Shown one piece after another: positions 15,236 to 23,258 of a DNA stretch of 37,986 nt. Position 1 is the stretch's first letter. Each line of letters opens with the position of its first letter. Position numbers and translations under genes: made by a program. Under the pieces are notes generated by a model that saw nothing but the letters and a program-made list of their open reading frames with translations, did no database searches and was not told where the DNA came from. Source of the stretch: an uncultured Lachnospiraceae bacterium (lineage in GTDB: Bacteria > Bacillota > Clostridia > Lachnospirales > Lachnospiraceae); assembly GCA_910578645.1 (NCBI GenBank), contig CAJTQI010000016.1, forward strand, positions 1 through 37,986. Direction: 5' to 3'.

Positions 15236-15676
15236 TTAGATTCTGTACTGGATTATAACCCTATAATTTCTGTTCGTAATTGCACCTGCCCCAACATAGC
15301 GTATACCAAGAGCGACATAGTTTTCGTAAGCGTATGAGTATAAAAACGCACTATCATTATTTACAATTCCGGTTATCGAAATAATATTTTCAGGAAGTAT
15401 GTCAATATTTCCTATTGTATAGGCGGCAGCAGTTTGAGAACAGTTCCATTTTCCGGCTAAAATTTTTTCGGCATATACTTTATTATCTAATTTGCCATTT
15501 ATCTCATCTATCTGCCTTTGAATAACAGGCCCCTGCCGTGCGTCAAGCCCGTATCCTTCCTCCGTTGTCACCAAATTATTGGCCAACTTCAATTTTACAT
15601 TATCCACCGCATGTTTTATGGGCAATATTCCATATGTCCACAGTAAATTTAGTTTATTTGTATTCACTACCTTCAT
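15236..15676 (-). CDS. Tail fibre / receptor-binding tip protein (expressed form)
   Basis: A 146-residue protein. Residues 1-63 look like a fibre stem with LVTTEEGYGLDARQGPVIQ, common in Firmicutes phage fibres, and the coiled IQRQIDEINGKL. Residues 64-146 form a Tyr/Asn-rich tip (KILAGKWNCSQTAAAYTIG to IIQYRI). It starts one base past the stop of the upstream baseplate gene, so translation is coupled. The 18-bp inverted repeat falls exactly at the stem/tip border (codons 58-63), and the alternative tip lies downstream in reverse. Its likely role is host or target-cell recognition by the tail. Confidence 0.75.
   Translation of the reverse strand: MKVVNTNKLNLLWTYGILPIKHAVDNVKLKLANNLVTTEEGYGLDARQGPVIQRQIDEINGKLDNKVYAEKILAGKWNCSQTAAAYTIGNIDILPENIISITGIVNNDSAFLYSYAYENYVALGIRYVGAGAITNRNYRVIIQYRI
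15487..15504. repeat. Inverted repeat inside the fibre gene
   Basis: The reverse complement of AGATAAATGGCAAATTAG at 14897-14914, located at the stem-tip junction of the fibre gene. Confidence 0.85.
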
Positions 15677-16663
15677 TTATTCTACCTCGCTTTCAGAATC
15701 TTCTGAATCCACATAAGTCCCATCCACTATTGCATATATATCCTGGTCCGTACAAGATTCAAAAATACCACTTTCGTTATCATTATCATCTACATATGTA
15801 CCGTCAACTATCGCATAAATATCATCCGCCGTGGCAATGCCATAAAGGTCATTGATTAAACTGAGTATCTTCGACAGCATTGCCCCATTTTCGGTTGCCT
15901 CTAGCGACTGTTTAATCCGGTCAAACCATTCCTGCCACTGTAACTCCGAATTTTCCTCAAATTCAGTCAACGTTTCTACAATCTCTCCCAACTGACTGTT
16001 TCCGGAATCCGCCAAGTTATCGAGATAATCTTGCATATCTTTAACAAACTGACCGTAAGACCCATCGGCCCGCTCCACAAATTCTGCATAGAATTGTTCA
16101 AACTGAGCAAAAAAGACAGATGTGTCCAAATGGTCGATTAACTGTGTAATATATCCGCATACAGAACTGTCCGCTCTTGTATCGGTGATACCGCTTTGCG
16201 TAAGCAGTGTCTGACCCGCCGTAAGCCTGATATTTGCAAGGCAAAGTTCATAATAGTCCCCCGCCGACGGCCTTACCAGTTCAGGCGGTACCGGAACAGC
16301 AGCTTCCTCACCATGTTTTATTATAATCTCTACCATGCGTTCAAGATAATTACACCGCATAACGACACGGTCAATACGGCTGTACTTTTGTGGAGCTGCT
16401 TCTAATGACATGGGAAAAACTTCATCATTATAGCAAAAATGTCCTTTCACCATGCCAAATCCCGGAGCTAACTCAATATTCAGCCCATCACCGACTGCCC
16501 GTACCTGAAAACATGTGGAGGGCGACGCTAATACGCCATCACTGATTAGACTGGCAAAAAGCAAAGCAAACAGGTCGGAAGTTTCCGCTCTGTCAAAAAT
16601 CGGCATTCCCTCGTCGTCTACCCCAACAATATCAGAATCAAAATATCCGTATCTTAAAGCCAT
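15677..16663 (-). CDS. Phage baseplate / tail appendage protein
   Basis: A 328-residue structural protein. The N-terminal 150 residues (ALRYGYFDSDIVGVDDEG, APGFGMVKGHFCYND, YSRIDRVVMRCN) match the upper-baseplate family common in Clostridia prophages. A helical region with likely coiled coil spans about 180-265. The C-terminus carries two copies of DIYAIVDGTYVD, each followed by an acidic linker (290-303 and about 312-325); such repeats are seen at the ends of tail appendage proteins. It lies between the Gp37-like tail gene and the fibre, so it probably anchors the fibre. Confidence 0.75.
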   Translation of the reverse strand: MALRYGYFDSDIVGVDDEGMPIFDRAETSDLFALLFASLISDGVLASPSTCFQVRAVGDGLNIELAPGFGMVKGHFCYNDEVFPMSLEAAPQKYSRIDRVVMRCNYLERMVEIIIKHGEEAAVPVPPELVRPSAGDYYELCLANIRLTAGQTLLTQSGITDTRADSSVCGYITQLIDHLDTSVFFAQFEQFYAEFVERADGSYGQFVKDMQDYLDNLADSGNSQLGEIVETLTEFEENSELQWQEWFDRIKQSLEATENGAMLSKILSLINDLYGIATADDIYAIVDGTYVDDNDNESGIFESCTDQDIYAIVDGTYVDSEDSESEVE

Positions 16664-16664
16664 T

Positions 16665-17753
16665 TTACATCACTTCCCTTTTTATTATTTTTTTTAAATC
16701 TCTTGCGCTGTCATTACCAAAAACAACGCTTAAAGTCCTTTTCGGCCCTTCAAACACCTCTTGGATTTCCGTAATCCGTTTTGAACACTCAATATTCACA
16801 TCACTATACCGGTAAGTACACAAATCACCCAAGTCAAAGTCTATCCCATACACCAAGTTTGCAGTCGGGTCAACATCGCTGTCTACCTTCTCGACTATCT
16901 CAAAATCTGCAAGCTTTTCAAGCCCTCTCTGGTATAACAGGTCGCAGTACTGTGCATCTGTATAGTTTACATCATCGGCATGTTGCCGTAAGTCCCTGGC
17001 ATCCACCCATAGTTCGCGGCGTTCTTCGCTTGTATCTCTCCTTATGTCCACTTCGACAATCTTCCTGCTAGCCTCCTCTCCTGCCACATATGCAACGTTT
17101 TTATAACCGGATTCGTCCCTATGGTACTGCGCGTTTTTAATATTCTTAAAACTGTCAGAAAATACAGCCCAACTGTTCTCCTTCTGTGTATCCCTACGGT
17201 CGAGACCTTTCCATACTTCATACACCAGGGTGTTACCCAAATAGTCAAACACAAGCCGTTGTGACATTTCCTGTGTCCTTAACATGTCGTATAAGCGTTC
17301 TCCTACGCAGTCACCAGTGCTCTGTAAAGTTGTAGTACCCCCGCTGCCCTGTGCCTCTCCTAACCGAATATGTTTAATTTTTCTGTCAGTATCACGAGGA
17401 TTTATAATATACCTTTCAATTACAGAATTAGCCAATGCTTCAGGGGTTCCTGTCTGATTAAACATTGGACTAATCACATTATTATCCAAAAGCTGCTCCG
17501 AAAAATAACCCTTACAATATGCGGTCTTTTGTCCCTTCTCACCACGGTTAAAATTAACTTCCCGAATTACCCCCAATTCCGTCCGGTCATTCCTGTACAG
17601 GTATTTCCCGCTGTTAACCAGGTCAAAATACTTGGCCGGAATATGAAGCTCAAACATACCTGGACTGTAATAACGTCTATACCAAAGCAATGTATTAAAC
17701 ACCCCGATAGAGCCAATTGTATTAAAATCCTTGTCAAATATTATCAGTCGCAT
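16665..17753 (-). CDS. Siphovirus ReqiPepy6 Gp37-like tail protein
   Basis: A 362-residue protein with MRLIIFDKDFNTIGSIGVFN, YYSPGMFELHIPA and YGIDFDLGDLCTY, typical of the Gp37-like family, which corresponds to the N-terminal baseplate hub of tail-associated proteins. It caps the tail tube below the distal tail protein. No peptidase or lysozyme domain is attached, so this form is structural only. It overlaps neither neighbour but lies one base from each, showing a tight operon. Confidence 0.82.
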   Translation of the reverse strand: MRLIIFDKDFNTIGSIGVFNTLLWYRRYYSPGMFELHIPAKYFDLVNSGKYLYRNDRTELGVIREVNFNRGEKGQKTAYCKGYFSEQLLDNNVISPMFNQTGTPEALANSVIERYIINPRDTDRKIKHIRLGEAQGSGGTTTLQSTGDCVGERLYDMLRTQEMSQRLVFDYLGNTLVYEVWKGLDRRDTQKENSWAVFSDSFKNIKNAQYHRDESGYKNVAYVAGEEASRKIVEVDIRRDTSEERRELWVDARDLRQHADDVNYTDAQYCDLLYQRGLEKLADFEIVEKVDSDVDPTANLVYGIDFDLGDLCTYRYSDVNIECSKRITEIQEVFEGPKRTLSVVFGNDSARDLKKIIKREVM

Positions 17754-17754
17754 A

Positions 17755-18672
17755 TCATACCCCCAAATACTTCGGCCTGTAATATAAATTCACATCAAGA
17801 TTCACGTAATTTTCATCCGCGTCATATTCAAGATAATTGTTCCCCACGTTCAACTCAAAAGGTTCCGACTGCCTGTCTATATGATGATAAAAGTTCACCC
17901 CGTTAAGCTCCACTATCTGATGATGCATGTCCGTGTCAACTAACAAAACGTCACCCATCTTCATATCACAGACTACGCGCATAAATTGTCCTGTCTTTAT
18001 ACTTGTTATCTTGGGATTTTTCACATTTCCACGTTTTGCCACAAACTGTATCTGTACCCCCGTCGGGACATCCCCGTCATTGGGAAGTGCCACCTCCTTA
18101 TGCAATGTTCTATATCCGGTGATTATACCTCCTAGCATCAGTCCCCTTACCATCTCCGGGTACTGGTTCTTATTCGTGGCACGCTTTGCCAGGCTATGCC
18201 ACGGAAAATGGAACTGTGCCGTATAATGCGCCATATTCTTGCCAAAGTTATCGACATTGAGCATATAAGGGTCTGGACAGATTAGGTCTACAACAATACC
18301 GAGCCTGGTGTTCAAATTGCGTTGTTCCACAAAAGTCCACCCTTCAAGCTCATATTCAATGTTCCTGGAAATCCCCATATTCGTAATCAAGGCTTTCCCC
18401 TCGTATTTTGGGTTAAAAAACTTTATGACCGCCGCCCTGTTTTCCGGATTATTGCGGCTGTTTCTGAACTTTGCCTCAATGTGAATGGTGCGTTTACCTA
18501 TTTTTTTACCATTTACGGAAACCCCGTCCAAAAGTGCGTTGTCCGACGTGCTTATTTCAAGTTCCGATGATTCCAGCCCGGAAACTTTTGTAATATCGAT
18601 ATCTTCACCCGGACCCATTACAAGCGTCCTCCCATTGCATGTCAGTTCAATCCTCAGCGTATTTACCCTCAT
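17755..18672 (-). CDS. Distal tail protein (Dit-like phage tail component)
   Basis: A 305-residue protein with GPGEDIDITKVSGLESSELEI at the N-terminus, HIEAKFRNSRNNPENRAAVI in the middle and a C-terminal beta domain with LEYDADENY. This pattern fits the siphophage Dit family, which forms the hexameric ring joining the tail tube to the baseplate hub. It directly follows the tape measure, overlapping it by one base, and precedes the Gp37-like gene, the normal siphophage order. Confidence 0.82.
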   Translation of the reverse strand: MRVNTLRIELTCNGRTLVMGPGEDIDITKVSGLESSELEISTSDNALLDGVSVNGKKIGKRTIHIEAKFRNSRNNPENRAAVIKFFNPKYEGKALITNMGISRNIEYELEGWTFVEQRNLNTRLGIVVDLICPDPYMLNVDNFGKNMAHYTAQFHFPWHSLAKRATNKNQYPEMVRGLMLGGIITGYRTLHKEVALPNDGDVPTGVQIQFVAKRGNVKNPKITSIKTGQFMRVVCDMKMGDVLLVDTDMHHQIVELNGVNFYHHIDRQSEPFELNVGNNYLEYDADENYVNLDVNLYYRPKYLGV

Positions 18673-19568
18673 TACTTAACACCTCCTGCTAAATCACGGA
18701 ATGCTTTTCTTTGTGCTTTATTCACTTCCGAAGCCGAAGCTACAGGCACATGGTAGTTATTCTCCTGACTTTGGCGGTTATCGTTATACACCACTGTACC
18801 CGCCGTTGCTAATACCCTTACTCCCGTTGCACCAGACGCGTTCATCGCTACTGCATTTATAGAAGCGTCCACCATCCCACGTAAAGGCGCAATCAATTCC
18901 CCTGCCTGCTCTTTCATATCCCTCAACGCTTTTGGCATAGACCTCTTCACACCCTGCATTGCTCCGGGCATCAACCAACGTCCAAACTCCTCCTCGAACT
19001 GTTTTGAGGGGAAATAGACAAGCGCAGGCATTATTTTGGCTATACTACATACTAATTCCAGGGCTATATCTACCCCATGCTGCAAGACCATTGGAAGCAC
19101 ACTGGCAATCCCCTCCGCAAGCTTACCCATCAAAACAATAGTAGCCGTGCTTATTTCATCAGCATAGGACAATATTCCTGTGACAAGAGACATAATAAGT
19201 TCCTCTGCCACATCCCCAAAGGAACCGGACAATTCTTCAAATCCGCCTTCATTAGAAACATCCTGCCGCTGTACCATCCCCTGCGCTTTTTTTATAACGT
19301 CCTTTGCCGTTCCCTGCATGGTTTCCTGGTCACCTAACATAGCAGCATAATTGGCTTTTTCATCCTCCGTCAGCCCTGCTTCTGCTTCAAAATCTGAAGT
19401 GACCTCGATAGAGGCTTTCTCCAGTATCGTCAGCCCTGTCGTTGTACCTTCTAAGACTTTTCCGGTCATTTTAAGCCCTTTTTGTGCAATATTTCCTGTC
19501 CCGTCCAAGCCTTCCTTAAATCTTGAATTGTCTTTTTTTGTATCAAAGACTAATGCTTCGTCATTACC
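18672..19568 (-). CDS. Very short tail tape-measure protein
   Basis: A 298-residue protein. The N-terminus (DEALVFDTKKDNSRFKEGLDG, then IAQKGLKMTGKVLEG) matches that of Firmicutes phage tape measures, which set tail length and are usually 600-1500 residues. Hydrophobic helices occupy about 140-200 (SLVTGILSYADEIS, VLMGKLAEGIASVLPMVLQHG, CSIAKIMPALVYF). The C-terminus is short. The start at 19568 overlaps the stop of the Gp15 gene by eight bases. At about 1.5 Angstrom per residue the tail would be near 45 nm, very short. Either the cluster builds stubby tails or an internal deletion has occurred; the frame is intact. Confidence 0.7.
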   Translation of the reverse strand, partial: GNDEALVFDTKKDNSRFKEGLDGTGNIAQKGLKMTGKVLEGTTTGLTILEKASIEVTSDFEAEAGLTEDEKANYAAMLGDQETMQGTAKDVIKKAQGMVQRQDVSNEGGFEELSGSFGDVAEELIMSLVTGILSYADEISTATIVLMGKLAEGIASVLPMVLQHGVDIALELVCSIAKIMPALVYFPSKQFEEEFGRWLMPGAMQGVKRSMPKALRDMKEQAGELIAPLRGMVDASINAVAMNASGATGVRVLATAGTVVYNDNRQSQENNYHVPVASASEVNKAQRKAFRDLAGGVK

Positions 19569-20202
19569 CATCCAAAAACCCCCACTCCATAAATTGTGTA
19601 ATATCGCCACCTTCTGCAAGGGCGGACTCCAATTCCCTTTCTAATCTCGTCTGTCCGGATGTCTCAGGCAGTTTGTATACCCGTTTCATCCGGCGGTAAA
19701 ATTCTTTCTGTGCTTTCGGCATTTTGGCCGGAATCTCCATAGTGCGGTATCCCATAATTCTGCACAGTAGCACTGTTTCCGGCAGTCCTAAGAATAAGGC
19801 TCGAAACTGCCACCAATGAAGTCTGTTCTTTGTCAAGTCGATACTATATGCCTCTAAAAACGCAGCGTATATGTATCCGGCGTCATATGTATAAGAAAAT
19901 GGAACCTCTTTTGCGGACGAACCATCTCTGCCCTTATCCCTTGTCATTTCATCCGCTCCACAGCGATAAAACCACATAATTCCTGCAAGCGCCTCTTGTA
20001 CCTCATCTATGTCAGTCAGCCGTGTAAAAATATCCGCCCCATAATACAACTCCAACACAGCCTCTAGCTTTTCGTTGTCTTCCATGCCCGTATCATCCAG
20101 AACCTGCTCAAACAATATGCCAGTCCGGTAATCCGCGTTGATAGGCATTTCCTTGCCTGCAATTACAACGGAATATGGAAGTTCATCAAGCAGAAGATTC
20201 AT
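19564..20202 (-). CDS. Bacteriophage Gp15-family protein (tail assembly chaperone position)
   Basis: A 212-residue protein with LLDELPYSVVIAGKEMPIN and ADYRTGILFEQVL at the start and LHWWQFRALFLGLPETVL in the middle, the hallmark of the Gp15 family. In siphophages the two frames between tail tube and tape measure are chaperones that coat the tape measure. Its ATG overlaps the upstream stop codon (ATGA), giving translational coupling in place of the ribosomal frameshift used by many phages. Confidence 0.85.
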   Translation of the reverse strand: MNLLLDELPYSVVIAGKEMPINADYRTGILFEQVLDDTGMEDNEKLEAVLELYYGADIFTRLTDIDEVQEALAGIMWFYRCGADEMTRDKGRDGSSAKEVPFSYTYDAGYIYAAFLEAYSIDLTKNRLHWWQFRALFLGLPETVLLCRIMGYRTMEIPAKMPKAQKEFYRRMKRVYKLPETSGQTRLERELESALAEGGDITQFMEWGFLDG

Positions 20203-20609
20203 GTCCGTCCATTCCTCGGTTTCTCTTTATTCCTTTTACCCTGGTGCCTTTGCCCGGAATAAAAGCCGTTTTTATACTGTCGCTGTGCATATTTATTTGA
20301 CGCATCGCTAAGCTGCTTGTTTTCCGCCTTGAATGCTGCATTGATTTCCCCCAGCGCCTCCAAATGCCTCATCACATGATTGCTTCCTTCAAAAATTGTC
20401 CCCGACGTACCTGCTCCCCAAACCGCGTCAAAAAAATCCTCCACACATCTGTTCAGTTCCTTGTACCTTGCTGCCACACTACAGTCTTTCATAGCCTTGC
20501 AGTTATTCACACCGTCCTGCACCTTATACAGTTCCGGTTCAAATATCTCCATAAAATCGGCGTCCATAAAGTCAGCCTGCAAAGTCGCCCCATTGATTTC
20601 AATATTCAT
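20199..20609 (-). CDS. Tail assembly chaperone-like protein
   Basis: A 136-residue protein: MNIEINGATLQADFMDADFMEIFEPELYKV at the start, a helical middle, and a strongly basic C-terminus (QRQYKNGFYSGQRHQGKRNK). Its position just upstream of Gp15 and the ATGA overlap match the first tail-chaperone gene of Clostridia siphophages. The basic tail is unusual but may contact the tape measure. Identity rests mostly on gene order. Confidence 0.65.
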   Translation of the reverse strand: MNIEINGATLQADFMDADFMEIFEPELYKVQDGVNNCKAMKDCSVAARYKELNRCVEDFFDAVWGAGTSGTIFEGSNHVMRHLEALGEINAAFKAENKQLSDASNKYAQRQYKNGFYSGQRHQGKRNKEKPRNGRT

Positions 20610-20861
20610 TTCTTTCCTCCATACCGGAGCATTTTTTGCGAAGGTCGCGAGCTAAATTTCAAATTTACCTCTGCGATTTCGAGTTTGTGGCTCCGGTGCA
20701 AACTCGTGATTGAAAAAACAGTACATGATTGTTATTTTTCAATCTTCCTTCAGTCGCCATAGTATTAAGCACAGCGCAAAGCCATGGTGATACTTTGCGC
20801 TGTCCCGAATGTCCGCTGTTCTTACAAGTCAGCTTGCATTTTCAGTAGATGCTTCTATTTG
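20610..20861. other. Gene-free spacer inside the tail operon with hairpins
   Basis: No coding frame is convincing. A perfect 11-bp stem (ACAGCGCAAAG 20771-20781 with CTTTGCGCTGT 20793-20803) and a smaller hairpin with CGAGTTTG arms near 20685 are present, without T-tracts. They may act as RNA-processing or attenuation elements that set tail tube above chaperone expression. Confidence 0.4.
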
Positions 20862-21437
20862 CTATTCATTGTCGGGCAAAACAGGTTCATCGTCTTCAAC
20901 ATCGTATTTGCCTTTGAAATCCCCTTCCGTAAAGACCATAGAAACCGTGTCAAACTTGCCCATTACAGGGTCACCAACAGCTTTGAGAGTGCCCGATGCA
21001 CTGATTTTTTGTCCGCCTTCTCCTGTGAAATCATTTACTTCATTGCACACAACAAACTGCCTGGCCGTAAACTCAGCTTTCTCTTTCGATGGCATACCGA
21101 TTGGGTTGAATAGTTCCACCCGCACATAAACATGCTTGGCGTCATCCCCGATGTGATGGTTTCTCCCATCCTTCCACAGTGCATAGAGCGCCTTCTGTGA
21201 TGGTATCGCATCAAACCCATACGGGAACTGCGTATCATACCCTATAATGTCGGAAGACGATGTTGCCTCATTGATGTACGTGGTGGAATCACTCTGTGCT
21301 CCTGGCGACTCGTTAAGCTTTGTGAAGCCGATGCCACACAGCTCCATTTTCCCGTCCACCTCCAGGTAATCCGCAATCTTATTGCGAATCAACGCGCTTC
21401 TGTTGCCAGCAAAAAACTGTAAATTAAAATTTTTCAT
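20862..21437 (-). CDS. Major tail tube protein
   Basis: A 191-residue protein starting MKNFNLQFFAGNRSALIRNKIADY. It carries the tail-tube features MELCGIGFTKLNESPGAQ and IGYDTQFPYGFDAIPSQKAL plus a C-terminal acidic end (EDDEPVLPDNE). It matches the phi13-type major tail protein family that polymerises into non-contractile tail tubes. The start at 21437 is chosen because GGAGG precedes it and the conserved N-terminus begins there; it overlaps the upstream gene by 14 bases. No sheath gene accompanies it, so the tail is non-contractile. Confidence 0.8.
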   Translation of the reverse strand: MKNFNLQFFAGNRSALIRNKIADYLEVDGKMELCGIGFTKLNESPGAQSDSTTYINEATSSSDIIGYDTQFPYGFDAIPSQKALYALWKDGRNHHIGDDAKHVYVRVELFNPIGMPSKEKAEFTARQFVVCNEVNDFTGEGGQKISASGTLKAVGDPVMGKFDTVSMVFTEGDFKGKYDVEDDEPVLPDNE

Positions 21438-21867
21438 ATTTTGGTGCCTCCTTAAAATATTGTAATTGTAATTGAACCTGATAATGTGCGCTCTCCATCG
21501 TCGCATCGAACATAAGTCCCGGGGCTAGCACATTGATTGCCCGTGCCTCACACCCTTCGGGCATTTCAGGCAGGTCCCCCAAAATGCTATGTTCTTCCAT
21601 CCAGTTGCATAAATCCTCGTAGAAACTTTCATTTTGAATCGCTACAATCCTATCCATCGAATAGGCCTCGCGGCTTTTAAAATTAAACTGGTACTGCCTG
21701 ACGGTTGACCCGTCAACATAGGTCCGTATGACCAAAGATGTGACAACCGGCTCAATATCATACGCAACCGGTTTACCCCCTAGCGCATTTACCTGGAATG
21801 CCCCGTCTTTTAAAAACGGGCATTGTACGAAATAATTACTTAGCCCTTCGATAATTGACTTTGCCAA
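21424..21867 (-). CDS. Tail completion / head-tail joining-type protein
   Basis: A 147-residue protein (AKSIIEGLSNYFVQCPFLKDG, then VDGSTVRQYQFNFKSREAYS and NWMEEHSILGDLPEMPEG). It resembles the minor protein often encoded just before the tail tube in Clostridia siphophages, where it ends the tail at the head-proximal side. It is the first gene of the structural operon here; no head, portal or terminase gene precedes it. Identity rests on pattern and position. Confidence 0.65.
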   Translation of the reverse strand: MAKSIIEGLSNYFVQCPFLKDGAFQVNALGGKPVAYDIEPVVTSLVIRTYVDGSTVRQYQFNFKSREAYSMDRIVAIQNESFYEDLCNWMEEHSILGDLPEMPEGCEARAINVLAPGLMFDATMESAHYQVQLQLQYFKEAPKYEKF

Positions 21868-21958
21868 AACTTCACCCCTTCTGTAAAAACTATAAATTGC
21901 AATATCTCTTTATTATTTTCTCCTCCCCTCCTTATGTCCTGCCCGAATCCATGGCATG

Positions 21959-21982
21959 AAAAAAGCACCCTGTTTAGGATGC
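21959..21982 (-). terminator. Terminator between the ArpU-like gene and the tail operon
   Basis: GCATCCT pairs with AGGGTGC (one G-U) across a 4-nt loop, followed by six T on the minus strand. It separates the regulator transcript from the tail genes. Between it and 21867 no strong standard promoter is seen. Confidence 0.65.
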
Positions 21983-22128
21983 CTATTTACCTGTTACAAA
22001 GATTCCTTGACCTTGCCATCACCACCACCTCTGTCGTTTATGATAAAAATAAAAGAGACAGCCGAAGCTATCTCCTGATTCACTGACTACACTATAGCAC
22101 AGGTTGAATGTAACATTCCGTAACAAGT

Positions 22129-22536
22129 TTAAAAATTTTTCAGTGCCCTCTCATGTACCCTGTATACCTGTTGTCTGCTGTATCCCATCTTGTCACAAAT
22201 ATCATACCATTTCATCAACTTTATGTACCTGTATATCAGGATATCTTTTTCATCTTCATCCTCCATGCGCTCCACCCGGTCAGTTATTTTTTTACATTTC
22301 ATGGCTCGATTGTGCCTGTACTTCATATATCTTTTTTCCTCCTGCTCCAGTATCGCCGCATAACCCGACAAATCGGATTTGTTTTTGGCATGAGGCATGC
22401 CATCATTTACTACAGGCGCAATGATTCTGCGCAGTCGTATCTCTTCTATCCTAAGTCTGCATCGCTCTGCCTGGCGCACAGCCTCCTCATACTTTTTCAG
22501 GTATTCCTTTTTCGCTTCGATATTTTCCTTTCCCAT
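22129..22536 (-). CDS. ArpU/DUF1492-type late transcription regulator
   Basis: A 135-residue protein. The N-terminal half is a basic coiled coil (KKEYLKKYEEAVRQAERCRLRI); the C-terminal half contains DEKDILIYRYIKLMKWYDICDK and MGYSRQQVYRVHERAL, a sigma region 4-like helix-turn-helix. Such ArpU/RinA-like proteins switch on late genes in Gram-positive phages. It is transcribed from the operator-studded promoter at 22632-22659 under the divergent repressor and lies upstream of the tail operon with a terminator between. It would be the activator that connects repressor loss to tail gene expression. Confidence 0.78.
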   Translation of the reverse strand: MGKENIEAKKEYLKKYEEAVRQAERCRLRIEEIRLRRIIAPVVNDGMPHAKNKSDLSGYAAILEQEEKRYMKYRHNRAMKCKKITDRVERMEDEDEKDILIYRYIKLMKWYDICDKMGYSRQQVYRVHERALKNF

Positions 22537-22605
22537 CTTATCCCTCCTGTATAATTTTACTTATTTGAAACAGCTTGCATAAACTGCAAAATATTTCATG
22601 CCATT

Positions 22606-22723
22606 TCTCGATTTTTCATGATTCTAATTTTAGTATACTCGAATTATCAAGACTGTCAATCCTAGTTTATGAATTTTCGAGATTTTCTTAAGTCAAATAA
22701 AAATATATCTTGATTTTTCGACA
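22606..22723. promoter_or_regulatory. Divergent promoter region with four operator-like boxes
   Basis: On the minus strand TTGACA (22659-22654), 16 nt and TATACT (22637-22632) form a strong promoter for the ArpU-like gene. Four 16-bp boxes of the form TCTYGA-N4-TCRWRA lie at 22606-22621 (+), 22637-22652 (-), 22667-22682 (-) and 22708-22723 (+). One falls in the promoter spacer and one just past the transcript start, the layout expected for a repressor. The repressor gene starts at 22764 on the other strand. Confidence 0.65.
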
Positions 22724-22763
22724 CATCCATTGTATCGTATAGTTTACAAGGAGGAGGAAGATT

Positions 22764-23234
22764 GTGGGAGCAGTAGAAAAAAACATTAAAGAAATGATTA
22801 TCGGTAGATACGGAAGTCTAAAAAAGTTCTGCGAAACAATTAATATGCCTTGGACTACTTTAGACAGTATCCTAAAAAGAGGGATTGTAAACTCAAATAT
22901 GACTAACGTTATGAAAATCACCAAAGAACTTAAAATAGATACGGAATGCCTTGCTTCCGGAATGATACTAGATTCTACCAAAACAGACATCGCCCACAGG
23001 AATGCAGAAATAAAAGAATCCCCCAAAATTATACAATATTACGGGATGCTTAACGATATGGGAAAATATGAAGCTACAAAGCGCGTTGAGGAATTGACAA
23101 ACCTCCCCCAATACGTTAGCCCGGATACACCAGAATACCTCAAACCTATAGCAGCGCGTAACGACTACGAAAAAGAGCCTGGACAAGCAGAGAAAATGCT
23201 TGAAGATATTTCCAGTCTCAAGAGGCCAAAATAA
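22764..23234 (+). CDS. Phage-type (CI/Cro-like) transcriptional repressor
   Basis: A 156-residue protein with an N-terminal helix-turn-helix (IIGRYGSLKKFCETINMPWTTLDSILKRG, about 12-40) and a C-terminal part (MLNDMGKYEATKRVEELTNL) typical of Clostridia phage repressors. No LexA-type Ser-Lys autoprotease domain is seen. In intact prophages an ImmA-like protease often follows; here only a remnant does. The start is a GTG after GGAGGAGG. It is divergent from the ArpU-like gene with operator boxes between, so it probably represses the tail cluster. Confidence 0.8.
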   Translation: MGAVEKNIKEMIIGRYGSLKKFCETINMPWTTLDSILKRGIVNSNMTNVMKITKELKIDTECLASGMILDSTKTDIAHRNAEIKESPKIIQYYGMLNDMGKYEATKRVEELTNLPQYVSPDTPEYLKPIAARNDYEKEPGQAEKMLEDISSLKRPK

Positions 23235-23258
23235 GACATACGAATTTATAGATACTAA

